64,000 bases of DNA from assembly GCA_016794505.1 (NCBI GenBank), contig JAEUJZ010000067.1:62001-126000 (forward strand). The letters run 5' to 3'. Below the pieces are notes generated by a model that ran no database searches, had not been told where the DNA came from, and saw only the letters and a list, made by a program, of their open reading frames with translations. Source of the stretch: Myxococcales bacterium (GTDB taxonomy: Bacteria > Myxococcota_A > Polyangia > Palsa-1104 > JAEUJZ01). The first letter of the stretch is position 1. Every line of letters begins with the position of its first letter. Positions 18,004 to 26,840 of the stretch are shown here, piece by piece. A program made the position numbers and the translations under genes.

Positions 18004-19503
18004 ATGCCCGAGATCACGACCGATAAAGCGCTAGAGAGCCTACTTTCCAGCGTTCGCTTGAAATCTGATACCAAGAGCTATGTCCCGATGATTCGGGACA
18101 ACTTCAAGGAAGTGAAGGATCAGGTCCCTGCCGAGGACCGCTTCGTTTCCAGCTTAGCTGCTCTGCTTTACAACCTGGATGCTGAGCAAGCCGGCAAGAA
18201 GTTTGAAAAAGGCAAGGTCCTGGACCTGCTCGCGCAGGTGGACGAGCTGATCAACGTGCAGATGAACGAAATTCTGCACAATGATCGGTTCCAGAAGGTC
18301 GAAGCAGCGTGGCGGGGCCTGGAAGACTTGGTGCAGCACACCAACTTCCGCGCCAACATCACGATCGACCTTCTCGATGTCGAAAAGGATGAGCTGTACC
18401 AAGACTTCGAGAACAACTCGAGCAACGTCTTCGGTGGGGCTCTTTTCGAGAAGATCTACATCAAGGAATACGATCAGTACGGTGGCCGTCCGTTCGGCGC
18501 ACTGGTTGGTCAGTACGAGTTTGACAACACGCCACGTGACCTGTTTTGGCTGCGCAACATGGCCAAGGTCGCGAACGCAGCGCACACTCCGTTCGTCGGT
18601 GCAGTGTCGCCTTCGTTCTTCGTGCCCGGCATCAGCGATGTGAATGAGATCGCGGCCATCAAAGACTTGGATGGTCTTCTCAATCACCCGCGCTTTGGCA
18701 AGTGGCGCGAGTTCCGCAACACCGATGAAGCCGCGTACATCGGTCTTACGTTCCCGCGCTATGTCCTGCGCTTGCCCTGGCACCCGGATACCAACCCCTG
18801 CGTGCGCTTGCACTTCAAGGAAGAGGCCAGCGGCGACGCGAAGAAGTATCTGTGGGGCAACACCGCGATCCTGTTCGCGCGCAACTTGGTGAAGTCGTTC
18901 GAAAGCTCGGGCTGGTGCCAATACATCCGCGGGCCCAAGGGCGGCGGCATGATTGCTGGTCTGCCCGTCGACACATTCAACCTGCGTGGCCAGGATGAGA
19001 TCCGCCCGCCGGTTGAGGTCACCATCCCGGACTATCGCGAGTTTGAATTCGCCAGAGGCGGCTTCATTCCGTTGGTCTATCGCAAGGACTCGGCGGACGC
19101 CTGCTTCTTCAGCGCGCAGTCAGCCAAGGCCCCCAGGAAGTTCAAGGATCCGAAGGACTCCGAGAACTCGCAGCTGGTGTGCAATCTCGCCTATACGTTC
19201 TCGATCACGCGCATCGCGCACTATGTGAAGAGCATCATGCGCGACAACATCGGCAGCAGCGCCGATGCGGTCTATATCCAGCGCGTGCTGGACGGCTGGA
19301 TTGGCGGCTACGTGACCCAGGTCTCGAACCCCGACGATCTGACGCTGCGCGTGTATCCATTCAAGGCCTCGACGGTTGAAGTCAACTCGCGTCCTGGCGA
19401 GATCGGCTGGTACGACTGCACCGTGGCCGTGCTGCCGCACTTGCAGTTCGAAGGCATGAATGTCGAGCTGCGGCTCGAATCGCGCCTGGGATCAGCAGCC
19501 TAG
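18004..19503 (+). CDS. tssC: T6SS contractile sheath large subunit TssC/VipB
   Basis: Large sheath subunit, 499 residues (families usually ~490-500). Diagnostic segments are EAAWRGLEDLVQ, DLLDVEKDELYQDF, YDQYGGRPFGALVGQYEF, FVGAVSPSFF, YIGLTFPRYVLRLPW, GGMIAGLPVDTF and a C-terminal sheath handshake region. ATG 18004 is preceded by TGGAGTGAGCG. It lies directly after tssB. The intact sequence and full conservation indicate a functional sheath. Confidence 0.97.
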   Translation: MPEITTDKALESLLSSVRLKSDTKSYVPMIRDNFKEVKDQVPAEDRFVSSLAALLYNLDAEQAGKKFEKGKVLDLLAQVDELINVQMNEILHNDRFQKVEAAWRGLEDLVQHTNFRANITIDLLDVEKDELYQDFENNSSNVFGGALFEKIYIKEYDQYGGRPFGALVGQYEFDNTPRDLFWLRNMAKVANAAHTPFVGAVSPSFFVPGISDVNEIAAIKDLDGLLNHPRFGKWREFRNTDEAAYIGLTFPRYVLRLPWHPDTNPCVRLHFKEEASGDAKKYLWGNTAILFARNLVKSFESSGWCQYIRGPKGGGMIAGLPVDTFNLRGQDEIRPPVEVTIPDYREFEFARGGFIPLVYRKDSADACFFSAQSAKAPRKFKDPKDSENSQLVCNLAYTFSITRIAHYVKSIMRDNIGSSADAVYIQRVLDGWIGGYVTQVSNPDDLTLRVYPFKASTVEVNSRPGEIGWYDCTVAVLPHLQFEGMNVELRLESRLGSAA

Positions 19504-19601
19504 TCAACGGCGCCAAGGTTCCCCTCGCGGCGCTGGGCAACGCAGCCTAGCGCCGCATCAACTGACTCAGATCCGCCCACGTGGCGTAGCAGGAGATCGA
19601 A

Positions 19602-20168
19602 ATGCCCCAGTTTAGTGCGTCCCTGAGCATCGACCAGGGCTTTAACTTCCGCAAAGACGTCAACACCCCTGTTGGCTTCATCAAAGCACTCAAGGTCAAC
19701 GGCAAGGATCTGGCCGCCGATATCGTGGTCAAAGATCCCATGAACCCGACGACCGACGTGAACGTCGTGGCCGTCCTCAGCGATACGTCGTGGGGCGTCG
19801 GTGCTACCGATGCCTTCTATTTCAGCGGTCAGGTCTCGGCGCCCAACCGCCAGGACCTGCAGCTTATGACGTACCTCGACCTGACCAACGTCGAGGCGCT
19901 GTTCAAGTTCGACGTGTATGGCTACGACCCGGTGGCCAAGAAGTACTTCAAGGCCTTCCACGCCAGCGATGCGCAGTGCAAGGGCATCCTTGAGAAGAAC
20001 GGCGAGGACCTGAACCTCGGCTGTGCGGACATGCCGTCGACGGAAGTGCAGTCGCCAATCAACTACTCCTTCCACGTCGGCGTCAAGCCGGCCCCCGAGC
20101 AGCAGAACATCACGCTGGCCACCGCGGACCAGAAGAACGTCGTGAAGTTCTGGGGCGTCAAGGGCTAA
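19602..20168 (+). CDS. Hcp-like T6SS tube protein (divergent)
   Basis: Protein of 188 residues from ATG 19602, preceded by AGGAGATCGAA. It is almost all beta-strand with no signal peptide, matching a compact barrel. Position between tssC and tssK is where hcp is commonly found, and the length is slightly above usual Hcp (~160-172). The usual Hcp N-terminal motif is not obvious; recognisable text includes FDVYGYDPVAKKYFKAFH and INYSFHVGVKP. The call as tube protein rests on neighbourhood and size, with moderate sequence support. An alternative is an unassigned T6SS accessory protein, with hcp elsewhere. Confidence 0.55.
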   Translation: MPQFSASLSIDQGFNFRKDVNTPVGFIKALKVNGKDLAADIVVKDPMNPTTDVNVVAVLSDTSWGVGATDAFYFSGQVSAPNRQDLQLMTYLDLTNVEALFKFDVYGYDPVAKKYFKAFHASDAQCKGILEKNGEDLNLGCADMPSTEVQSPINYSFHVGVKPAPEQQNITLATADQKNVVKFWGVKG

Positions 20169-20206
20169 CCCCCTCTTCTGCCTTCTAGCCTTCTTCTCCC
20201 TCTGTC

Positions 20207-21460
20207 ATGAGCAGCCACAAAATTGCATCGGTGAAGTGGTACATGGGGCAGACGCTTCTGCCCGATCACTTCACTGCACACGAAAGCGCGCTGCAGTCCG
20301 AAATGCGACTGCGAGCGCAAGTCCTGGGCCTTCCCACGTACGGCTTTGCGCAGCTCTCATGGAACGAGCCGTTGCTCATCGATGGCGCGCTGGGAATTCA
20401 TGCGATGACCGCCGTGCTGCCCGGCGGCGGCATCATCGACGTGCCGGCCAACTGCAGCGTGTCTGAGCTGTCCCTGGCTGCAACTGGGGCCAGTCGCTGC
20501 GCGGTCTATCTGCATCTTTTGTCAGAGCCAGCCAAGCTCGATCGCACTCCGCTTTATGAAGACGATCCCAAGCACGTGCAGCGCGTCTATCTGCGGGCTG
20601 TCCTGTCGACGCAAGAGACCGTCGAAAACACCATCGGGACACTCAAAGTTGGCGAGTTTGAAAAGGCCGCAGACAGCACGTGGAGTGCATCGGCCAAGTA
20701 CATCCCGCCGCTGCTGCAAGTGGGTACGACGCCGTTCTTGCGCGCGTTCGCCATGAACCTCTCGCGCATGCTGCGCAGCTTTCGTGTGCAGCTAGAGGCC
20801 CAGCTTAAAGACACCTTTTTTGGTCTCGCCAAGCTGGTCAGCATCCGTCGCTGCTTGACCGAAGTGTACGACCTTCAGTCGGCGCTGGAAGACCTGGAAC
20901 ATCAGGTCTATCGCCATCCGTTTTATCTGCACGAGAGCGTGCGGCGTTTCTACTTCGAGCTCTGCGCCTTCCAAGAGACGCTGCCGGAAGGCGACCCGTT
21001 CCCGTACATCCACAACGATCTGGGAACGTGCTTTGGTCGTCTGTACCAGTACATCGAAGACAAGATCCGCCCGCTGCGCTCGCACTCGACGCACATCCGC
21101 TTTCTTTTGCAGGACAACGTGTACAAAGTGGCGCCGCTGCCTGCCGAGTCGAGCAGTGCTTCCGAAGTGTACGTGCTGGTGCAAAGGCAGAGCCTGCATG
21201 ACAAGGTCTCGCTGGAAGGGGTCAAGCTGGCGGCGCCCTCACGCTTGGTCCACATCCACCGCTTGGCGTTAAAGGGCGTGCCGATCAAGTACCTGTCGCA
21301 GCCGAACTTCCCGCACTCATTCGGGCCGGACATCGACTTCTACCAGCTGACCACGGGCGAAGAATGGGAAGCGGCGCAGCGAGAAGGCGCGCTGGCGTTT
21401 TACAACCAGCCCACGCTGGAAAAAGCTAGCGGCATTTTCTTGTTCTGGCGGCGATACTAA
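20207..21460 (+). CDS. tssK: T6SS baseplate protein TssK
   Basis: Trimeric adaptor joining the baseplate to the TssJLM membrane complex. The protein is 417 residues, close to the family's ~440. Family signs are VKWYMGQTLLPDHFTAHE at the N-terminus (equivalent to W-x-E-G-x-x-L-x-P-Q-H-F), then the central alpha region, then a C-terminal head ending ASGIFLFWRRY. A Gly-Gln pair replaces the more common Glu-Gly. It follows the Hcp-like gene by 38 bases; the ribosome site before ATG 20207 is poor (pyrimidine-rich), so translation may depend on coupling or an S1-type site. Confidence 0.88.
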   Translation: MSSHKIASVKWYMGQTLLPDHFTAHESALQSEMRLRAQVLGLPTYGFAQLSWNEPLLIDGALGIHAMTAVLPGGGIIDVPANCSVSELSLAATGASRCAVYLHLLSEPAKLDRTPLYEDDPKHVQRVYLRAVLSTQETVENTIGTLKVGEFEKAADSTWSASAKYIPPLLQVGTTPFLRAFAMNLSRMLRSFRVQLEAQLKDTFFGLAKLVSIRRCLTEVYDLQSALEDLEHQVYRHPFYLHESVRRFYFELCAFQETLPEGDPFPYIHNDLGTCFGRLYQYIEDKIRPLRSHSTHIRFLLQDNVYKVAPLPAESSSASEVYVLVQRQSLHDKVSLEGVKLAAPSRLVHIHRLALKGVPIKYLSQPNFPHSFGPDIDFYQLTTGEEWEAAQREGALAFYNQPTLEKASGIFLFWRRY

Positions 21461-21584
21461 AGAGGGATCCGCTCGGCCTGCTCTTTCGGCTGCGCCCCCA
21501 TGCGAAGGCTGCGGGCCCGCTATCGCTGGCTCGCTTGTTCTGTGCATCGAACGACGCAATCACCGCAATTTTCCGAGGCCCGAT

Positions 21585-21962
21585 ATGGCGTTCATTCATC
21601 GCTTTGCGGAAAAAAATCCGGCGCGACGGGATGAGCTTGACGACATCACGCAGAACCTGAGTGCCGTGCTCAACACCAAGCGCGCCTTTGGTTCTCTGGG
21701 GTCCGAGCTAGGCATCGGCAACTATCTGGCCAGCCAGGGCGCTCGCGACTCAGTGGCCGCGCTCAGCGCCGAGATCGAAAAGTGCATCCGCTTGTATGAG
21801 CCACGGCTACACGACATCGAGCTTCATCTAGTGGGCAAGAACAGCAACATGGAGCTGCTCTACGAGCTATTCGGCATGCATTCGGGTCGACGCCAAAAGC
21901 TCTTGATTCGCTTTAACACCACGTACGGCAACGTCGCTGTCGAACGGGTACACACGCCATGA
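21585..21962 (+). CDS. tssE: T6SS baseplate wedge protein TssE (gp25-like)
   Basis: Protein of 125 residues homologous to phage T4 gp25, the wedge that nucleates sheath polymerisation. It carries the gp25 signature YEPRLHDIELHL (residues ~69-80), containing the conserved E-P-R-L. ATG 21585 is preceded by GAGG. The stop codon overlaps the VgrG start (ATGA), so the two are translationally coupled. A 124-base gap separates it from tssK. Confidence 0.88.
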   Translation: MAFIHRFAEKNPARRDELDDITQNLSAVLNTKRAFGSLGSELGIGNYLASQGARDSVAALSAEIEKCIRLYEPRLHDIELHLVGKNSNMELLYELFGMHSGRRQKLLIRFNTTYGNVAVERVHTP

Positions 21963-23680
21963 ACCTGCCGGGACCGGATGCCAAAGACAAGATGCGGTAC
22001 GAGCTACCGCTTTTGCGCAACACACAGGGCCAGGGGCAGGACCGGCTGAAGATCGAGCTTGAGCTCAAGATCGGCTTCACGACGCACACCATCCTGGGCG
22101 CGGACGTAAAAAATCTGGAGCTGTGCGCACGCAGCTACGGCTTTGCCGGTCGCTTGGACTTCTTCGTCCACGATGACAAAGCGAAAGGTGGCAAGCAGCA
22201 GGACGATGTCTATGCCGACTTCATCAAGGACGATCTGATCCAGGTCAAGCTGACAGTTCGCGCCATCTTTCCCGATCACGCGATCGACGATGGCGCCGCC
22301 CCGTTGACGGTAAAAGGCCTGGTCACCGACAAGGCGTTTTCGATCATTCCGCACCGCAAGGCCCAGGAGGCGCCGGGCTTGGTGCATCGCTATACGATCC
22401 GCTTCGTCGATCCGGCGCAGCACCTGTGGCAGCAGCACTTTCCTTGCGTGCTGTACACAAACAAGACGCTGAAGGACGTCATCGACGCGCAGAAGTCAGA
22501 CAAGATCGCGATCGATTACAAGTGGGCCGAGCTGACCAAGCAGCGACCGCTGATCTTTCTTGGGCACGAGCCGGGCGCTGGGCAGGCGAGCTTTTATGAC
22601 TTCGTGCTGTGGCTCGTCGACACAAACGGTGCTGCGCTCTTCTATGACTATCGCGCGCAGAAGCTGGTCTTCGATGAAGAGCTGCCAGCCATGCCGCACT
22701 CGACGAACCTGTATCACGAAGACATTCGCGAGTTTCACGTCGTGTTCCCTGAGGTCGCGCGCCACAAGGTCAAGGTGCTGAACTCGTACACCGAGAGCCC
22801 AGCGACCAAAGAGATCGACTCGGACAGCAAAGAGGCCCCGCTGCACCAGGACTATCTACTGGCGACTCCAGTGTCGGCGCAGGTGACGGCGCGCGAAACG
22901 CTTGAGAAGTCGCGCCTGCGACCACGCACCAAGGCTGAGCTCTTGGCGCTGTGGAGTCGCTTCCCCGCCGACCCGATCGTGCCCGGCGATGTCGTCGAGC
23001 TAAAGGCCGACATCTGGTCGAAAGCCGGCAAGACCCTGCCCAAGCCGGTGTCCGGCAGCAAGATGCGCGTGCGCGAGGTCCGCTTTGCCGCCCAAGCCAC
23101 CGATCAAGGCCCCGACGCCGATCATGGACTCGCGCATACCATGTATCACGTACAAGGGGCCTTGCACCTTGCCGCAAAAGACGATAAACACATTCAATTA
23201 CCGCCCCATATCCAACCAACATATCCACGGCATATCGAAGGAAAAATCGTCAGCGAAACGGGGGCTGATGATGAATTAACATATCAAATATACACAGACA
23301 AAAACACCTCTGTAGAACAATATAAAATCAAAGTACCACTGTGGGAGAATCAGGAAATTTTTGTGCCTTTCAATCCGAATCTGTTTCCGGGACATTATTT
23401 CTATCCTGCATACAAGAACCAGCGCGTGCTGGTGGCCGTCGACTTTGACCGGGCGTGGCTAAAGCGATATCTGGACTGGCGCCCGGAAGGGCGGTTGGCG
23501 ACGGACACGCAGGGGGATCACATCCTAGTGGGCAAGAAGCCAAGCAGCAGCACATCGGTCAAGCACGTCTATGGAGAAGACAAGCCCGAGTTCCAGATCT
23601 TGCGCACACATGAAAAGGATGTGCAGACGATTCATATCAAAGAAGGCTATATGCTAATTGAAGTAAAAGAAAAGAAGTAA
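21959..23680 (+). CDS. VgrG-type T6SS spike trunk protein (gp27/gp5 OB-fold part)
   Basis: Protein of 573 residues forming the hub under the spike. The N-terminal ~370 residues look like the gp27-like barrels of VgrG/phage-D proteins (DVKNLELCARSYGFAGRLDFF, YTIRFVDPAQHLWQQH, HEPGAGQASFYDFVLWLVD). The C-terminal part (HIEGKIVSETG through VPFNPNLFPGHYFYPAYKNQRVLVAVDF) fits the gp5 OB-fold, but the beta-helical needle is missing and appears to be supplied by the next gene. Translation is coupled to tssE through an ATGA overlap. Codon use changes abruptly near 23180-23400 and again after 23620, where AT-rich codons such as ATA, AAA and TTA dominate. Confidence 0.75.
   Translation: MNLPGPDAKDKMRYELPLLRNTQGQGQDRLKIELELKIGFTTHTILGADVKNLELCARSYGFAGRLDFFVHDDKAKGGKQQDDVYADFIKDDLIQVKLTVRAIFPDHAIDDGAAPLTVKGLVTDKAFSIIPHRKAQEAPGLVHRYTIRFVDPAQHLWQQHFPCVLYTNKTLKDVIDAQKSDKIAIDYKWAELTKQRPLIFLGHEPGAGQASFYDFVLWLVDTNGAALFYDYRAQKLVFDEELPAMPHSTNLYHEDIREFHVVFPEVARHKVKVLNSYTESPATKEIDSDSKEAPLHQDYLLATPVSAQVTARETLEKSRLRPRTKAELLALWSRFPADPIVPGDVVELKADIWSKAGKTLPKPVSGSKMRVREVRFAAQATDQGPDADHGLAHTMYHVQGALHLAAKDDKHIQLPPHIQPTYPRHIEGKIVSETGADDELTYQIYTDKNTSVEQYKIKVPLWENQEIFVPFNPNLFPGHYFYPAYKNQRVLVAVDFDRAWLKRYLDWRPEGRLATDTQGDHILVGKKPSSSTSVKHVYGEDKPEFQILRTHEKDVQTIHIKEGYMLIEVKEKK
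23180..23400. other. AT-rich patch inside the spike gene
   Basis: A hand count gives 17 G/C in 60 bases at 23281-23340 (about 28 %), 27/60 at 23221-23280 and 24/60 at 23341-23400, against roughly 62-65 % in the surrounding genes. The reading frame stays open and GC-rich sequence resumes abruptly at about 23410. The patch encodes the start of the presumed OB-fold. Confidence 0.85.
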
Positions 23681-23880
23681 ATCACCATGGGCACACTGGT
23701 CTGCAAAGTTGAGCTCGACAAAGCAAAAGGCATTACGATTACCGTCGATAATGAAGACGGAAAAATTACGCAGACAGTAATCATGGACGGGACCACTTTG
23801 ACCATCAAAGTCAAAGGTGATCAACAGACAAGCACATACGAACAAAAGCAAGACAGTATCAAAATCAAGGTCAAGGACTA
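23620..23880. other. Second AT-rich patch spanning the spike/needle gene junction
   Basis: From about 23620 to 23880 the sequence is again AT-rich (TTTGAC-poor, full of AAA/AAT/ATT codons) and covers the last ~20 codons of the VgrG-like gene and the first ~60 of the needle gene. GC-rich codon use returns at about 23881 without a frame break. It looks like an imported or converted segment. Confidence 0.75.
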
Positions 23881-24286
23881 TCTGCTGGAAGCCGAGACGA
23901 TCACCTGCAAGTCGAGCAAGGCCACGCTGCACGAAAGCAAGGACACCTGGACGCAGAAAAGCAGCAAGGCGATGACCATCGAGACGCAGGACAAGCTGGC
24001 GGTAAAGGCGACGATGGACGGCAGCATCAAGGCCATGAACATTGCGATGGAAGCCAATCAAAAGCTGTCGGGCAAAGCACCCATGGGGGTCAGCTTCGAG
24101 GCCTCGGGCGGCGAGGCCAAGCTGTCTGGGCTCAAGCTGGCGCTGCAGGCCACCACCACGGCTGAGCTGAAAGGTCTAAAGACGGACATAAAGGCGGATA
24201 CGATGGTGAACGTGGAAGGATCTGCCATGGCCACGCTAAAGGGCCAGCTAACGCAAGTCTCGGGAAGTCTTGTGAAGTTGGGCTGA
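23687..24286 (+). CDS. Stand-alone T6SS spike needle protein (VgrG C-terminal-like beta-helix)
   Basis: Protein of 199 residues from ATG 23687, six bases after the VgrG-like stop. It is almost entirely short alternating strands with Lys/Thr/Gly periodicity (TLTIKVKGDQQTSTYEQ, SIKIKVKDYLLEAETITCK, GLKTDIKADTMVNVEGSAMA), as in the triple-stranded beta-helix needle of gp5/VgrG. The C-terminus ends in repeated SGSLVKLG-like strands. The best reading is that VgrG is split into trunk and needle genes. No effector domain is visible. The N-terminal third is AT-rich and the rest GC-rich. Confidence 0.65.
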   Translation: MGTLVCKVELDKAKGITITVDNEDGKITQTVIMDGTTLTIKVKGDQQTSTYEQKQDSIKIKVKDYLLEAETITCKSSKATLHESKDTWTQKSSKAMTIETQDKLAVKATMDGSIKAMNIAMEANQKLSGKAPMGVSFEASGGEAKLSGLKLALQATTTAELKGLKTDIKADTMVNVEGSAMATLKGQLTQVSGSLVKLG

Positions 24287-24293
24287 GTCCACG

Positions 24294-26087
24294 ATGCCAG
24301 GGCCCAATCCCGATCAGGAAAATCAGGCGGGGGCTGCTCGACGCAGTCCGACGGAAGAGCTGCGTCAAAGCAGTACGCTGGCTGGCCTGCAAGCCGCGCG
24401 CGACGCCCCCGAGGACGTGCAGTTCTTGGCCGAGCTGAGCGCGCTCGATGAGCATCGCAAGGCGTATCTAGAGCGCCATCCTTCGGCGCGCCTGGATCGC
24501 GACGATCCCGACGTCAGCCGGATGATCGATGCGCTGGCCTTTTTCTCGCTGCGCACGCGACAAGCGACGCTGCGCAACATCCGCTCGACCTTCGAACGGC
24601 TGTTTCGCAACTACTTTGACTTCCTGCTCGCGCCGCTGCCGAGCATGTGCATGATTCAAGCGGCAGCGACGGCTCAGCGGGCCGAACCGGCGCTGTTGCC
24701 ACGGGGCAGCGAGCTGTTGGTGACGGCTCCTGATGGGGCGGCGGGCACATACCGCACGCTCTATGACCTGCGCATCTTGCCGCTGGTCTTGCGTCGCGTT
24801 CGCCAGCCACTGATGCGCGCCGATGGCGGCTATCGACTGATCATCGAATTCCAAGCGCCGTCGACGCGCTTGATGCAGGTCGGCACGCTGCGCATGCACG
24901 TGAACTACTTGGACGACTACCCCATGGCACTGCGCATCCTGCACCAGATGCGCATGCACCTTGAACGCGTCCAGGTCGTCTACGATCGCACCGCCGATGA
25001 AGAGACGAGTGGCGAGGCCTGCTCAGTCACGTATGGCGTTCAGCGCGAGATCAGCGACAACCTCGACACCACGCATCCCATCGAGCAGGTGCGCCGCTTC
25101 TTCCACTTCCCGGAACAAGAGCTGTACATCAACGTGCAGGTGCCCTCGGTTCAGAAGCCGTGGCTGAAGTTTTCGCTGCTGTTCGATCTGAAGCCGACCT
25201 GGCCGCGCAAGCCACACCTGAACAACGATGTCTTTCAGCTATTCACGGTGCCGGTGGTCAATATCCGACGCGAGATGGCGCAGCCGATCATCTGCGACGG
25301 CACACAAGACGCGTACGCCATTCGCCATGCCTCACCCGGAAGGACCTTTGATCTGTGCGCGGTCAAGGGCGTGTACGAGATCACGGCGCAGGGCCTAGAA
25401 GCGCTGCCGGCCGGCAATCTGCCAATCGCTGACAGTGGGCATGCGTCCGCTGGGCCGCTTGGCTCTGCAACCAGCTCGCAAGATATCTGGGAAATCGAGT
25501 GGCGCCCCGACGAGCGGGGCAAGCCGCAACCACACTTGCTGGTGCGAATGCCCGGTGCTTTTCTGCAGCCGCGCAAGCTGGCCGTCGATGCGTTCTGGTA
25601 TCAGCCGTGGTTTACGCATCACGCCATCGGCAACCTGCACGTCAGCCTGCAAAGTCGTCACTTGGAAGCGGTTGACTGGTCGATGCTCGGCGGCGTGCGT
25701 CCCGAGCGCAAGAGCCCACTCGGTGAAGACTTCGCAGGCCTGCTGCAGCTTGTGGCGCTGAAGATGCGACCGACGCTGGGCCGGCTTGAGATTCTGTCGC
25801 TGTGTCAGTACCTGGGCACGCTGAGTGACGGTCCGTTCAAGCTCTTGCCGTCGTACCTTTTGGACGTCCGCGTCGAGCTGATGCCCGATTCCGCGCTGCG
25901 GGGCGCCGGCATCAAGCACGTGTACAAGCTCAAGACCCGCAACTATCCGCCGGAAGACGAGCCGCTGGTGTGGATGTTCCTAAGTCAGCTCATGCGCATC
26001 TTGGATGCCTGGAACCAGGACGCAGATGTCGAGCTGGAGATCGATACCTCAAACGCACCGCTCGCCCGCCCTGTCTTGTTCAAGTGA
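24294..26087 (+). CDS. tssF: T6SS baseplate protein TssF
   Basis: Baseplate wedge partner of TssG, 597 residues (usual ~580-620). The first ~60 residues are a variable Asp/Glu-rich region before the family-typical FLAELSALDEHRKAYLERHP, RMIDALAFFSLRTRQ, LPRGSELLV, YRTLYDLRILPL, VRRFFHFPEQELYINVQVP, FQLFTVPVVNIRREMAQPI and EIEWRPDE. ATG 24294 follows the needle stop by seven bases. tssG is not adjacent; the TssG-like gene lies about 7 kb upstream, a split from the usual tssFG pair. Confidence 0.9.
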   Translation: MPGPNPDQENQAGAARRSPTEELRQSSTLAGLQAARDAPEDVQFLAELSALDEHRKAYLERHPSARLDRDDPDVSRMIDALAFFSLRTRQATLRNIRSTFERLFRNYFDFLLAPLPSMCMIQAAATAQRAEPALLPRGSELLVTAPDGAAGTYRTLYDLRILPLVLRRVRQPLMRADGGYRLIIEFQAPSTRLMQVGTLRMHVNYLDDYPMALRILHQMRMHLERVQVVYDRTADEETSGEACSVTYGVQREISDNLDTTHPIEQVRRFFHFPEQELYINVQVPSVQKPWLKFSLLFDLKPTWPRKPHLNNDVFQLFTVPVVNIRREMAQPIICDGTQDAYAIRHASPGRTFDLCAVKGVYEITAQGLEALPAGNLPIADSGHASAGPLGSATSSQDIWEIEWRPDERGKPQPHLLVRMPGAFLQPRKLAVDAFWYQPWFTHHAIGNLHVSLQSRHLEAVDWSMLGGVRPERKSPLGEDFAGLLQLVALKMRPTLGRLEILSLCQYLGTLSDGPFKLLPSYLLDVRVELMPDSALRGAGIKHVYKLKTRNYPPEDEPLVWMFLSQLMRILDAWNQDADVELEIDTSNAPLARPVLFK

Positions 26088-26095
26088 GGTAGCTC

Positions 26096-26818
26096 ATGGA
26101 GCTCAAGCTCTGGCACACCATCGTGTCGTCGTGTGGGCAGGTTCGCACGCTACTGGATCGGGCGCTGCCCGACGCGGCCGAAGCGCAGGCGCGATCCAAC
26201 GACGCAACCATCGTGGTCAGTCAGCCGGCCGCTGTGCTGAAGACCCTGCGCGATGACATCCGCACCCGCCTTGATGAACTGCGCGCCGATCTAGCCAAGG
26301 TGCTAAGCGAGCGCGAGGTCTATCAGGTGCTCTTCCCTCTCACCATTCATTACGACGAGCTGGTCTTGCGCCGCTTGTCGCCGACCGAGCAGACCGCATG
26401 GCCCCTTTTGCAAAGCGAGCGCTATGGGATCAACGACGGCGGCGATGTCTTTTACAGCTTTGCCGATGACCGCTTCGCCAACGCCGAGACTCCGGCTCTG
26501 GTCTTTGAGGTCTTGTATTTCTGCCTCAGCGACGGCTTCATCGGGCGCTACGCAAACGATGCCGCCAAGATTGCTGGGTATAAGTCCAAGCTGGCCGCCC
26601 GCATTCCCATGCCCAAGACACCGGCCCAGAAGAAAGCGGCCAAGGCAGACGCCGGTCCCCTGCCCCCGCTTCCCGGCAAGCTGGGCGATGGAAACAAGAA
26701 GAAGCCTGCGCGCCTCGCAGCGGTTTCTCCGACGCTATCGGTCGCGCTGTTCTATCTGGCCGCCGCTGCCGTGGTGGTCTTGATGCCTCTGGTGCTTGTG
26801 TGGCTCTCGAACCTGTGA
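26096..26818 (+). CDS. tssL: T6SS inner-membrane protein TssL (DotU family)
   Basis: Protein of 240 residues forming part of the TssJLM trans-envelope complex. The cytoplasmic domain has the DotU features FPLTIHYDELVLR, WPLLQSERYG, GDVFY, ALVFEVLYFCLSDGFIGRY and a following basic linker. A single C-terminal membrane helix (LSVALFYLAAAAVVVLMPLVLVWL) anchors it. GAGGTAG just before ATG 26096 is the ribosome site, eight bases after tssF. There is no peptidoglycan-binding OmpA extension. Confidence 0.88.
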   Translation: MELKLWHTIVSSCGQVRTLLDRALPDAAEAQARSNDATIVVSQPAAVLKTLRDDIRTRLDELRADLAKVLSEREVYQVLFPLTIHYDELVLRRLSPTEQTAWPLLQSERYGINDGGDVFYSFADDRFANAETPALVFEVLYFCLSDGFIGRYANDAAKIAGYKSKLAARIPMPKTPAQKKAAKADAGPLPPLPGKLGDGNKKKPARLAAVSPTLSVALFYLAAAAVVVLMPLVLVWLSNL

Positions 26819-26840
26819 GCACAATAGGCTGACCCTCACT

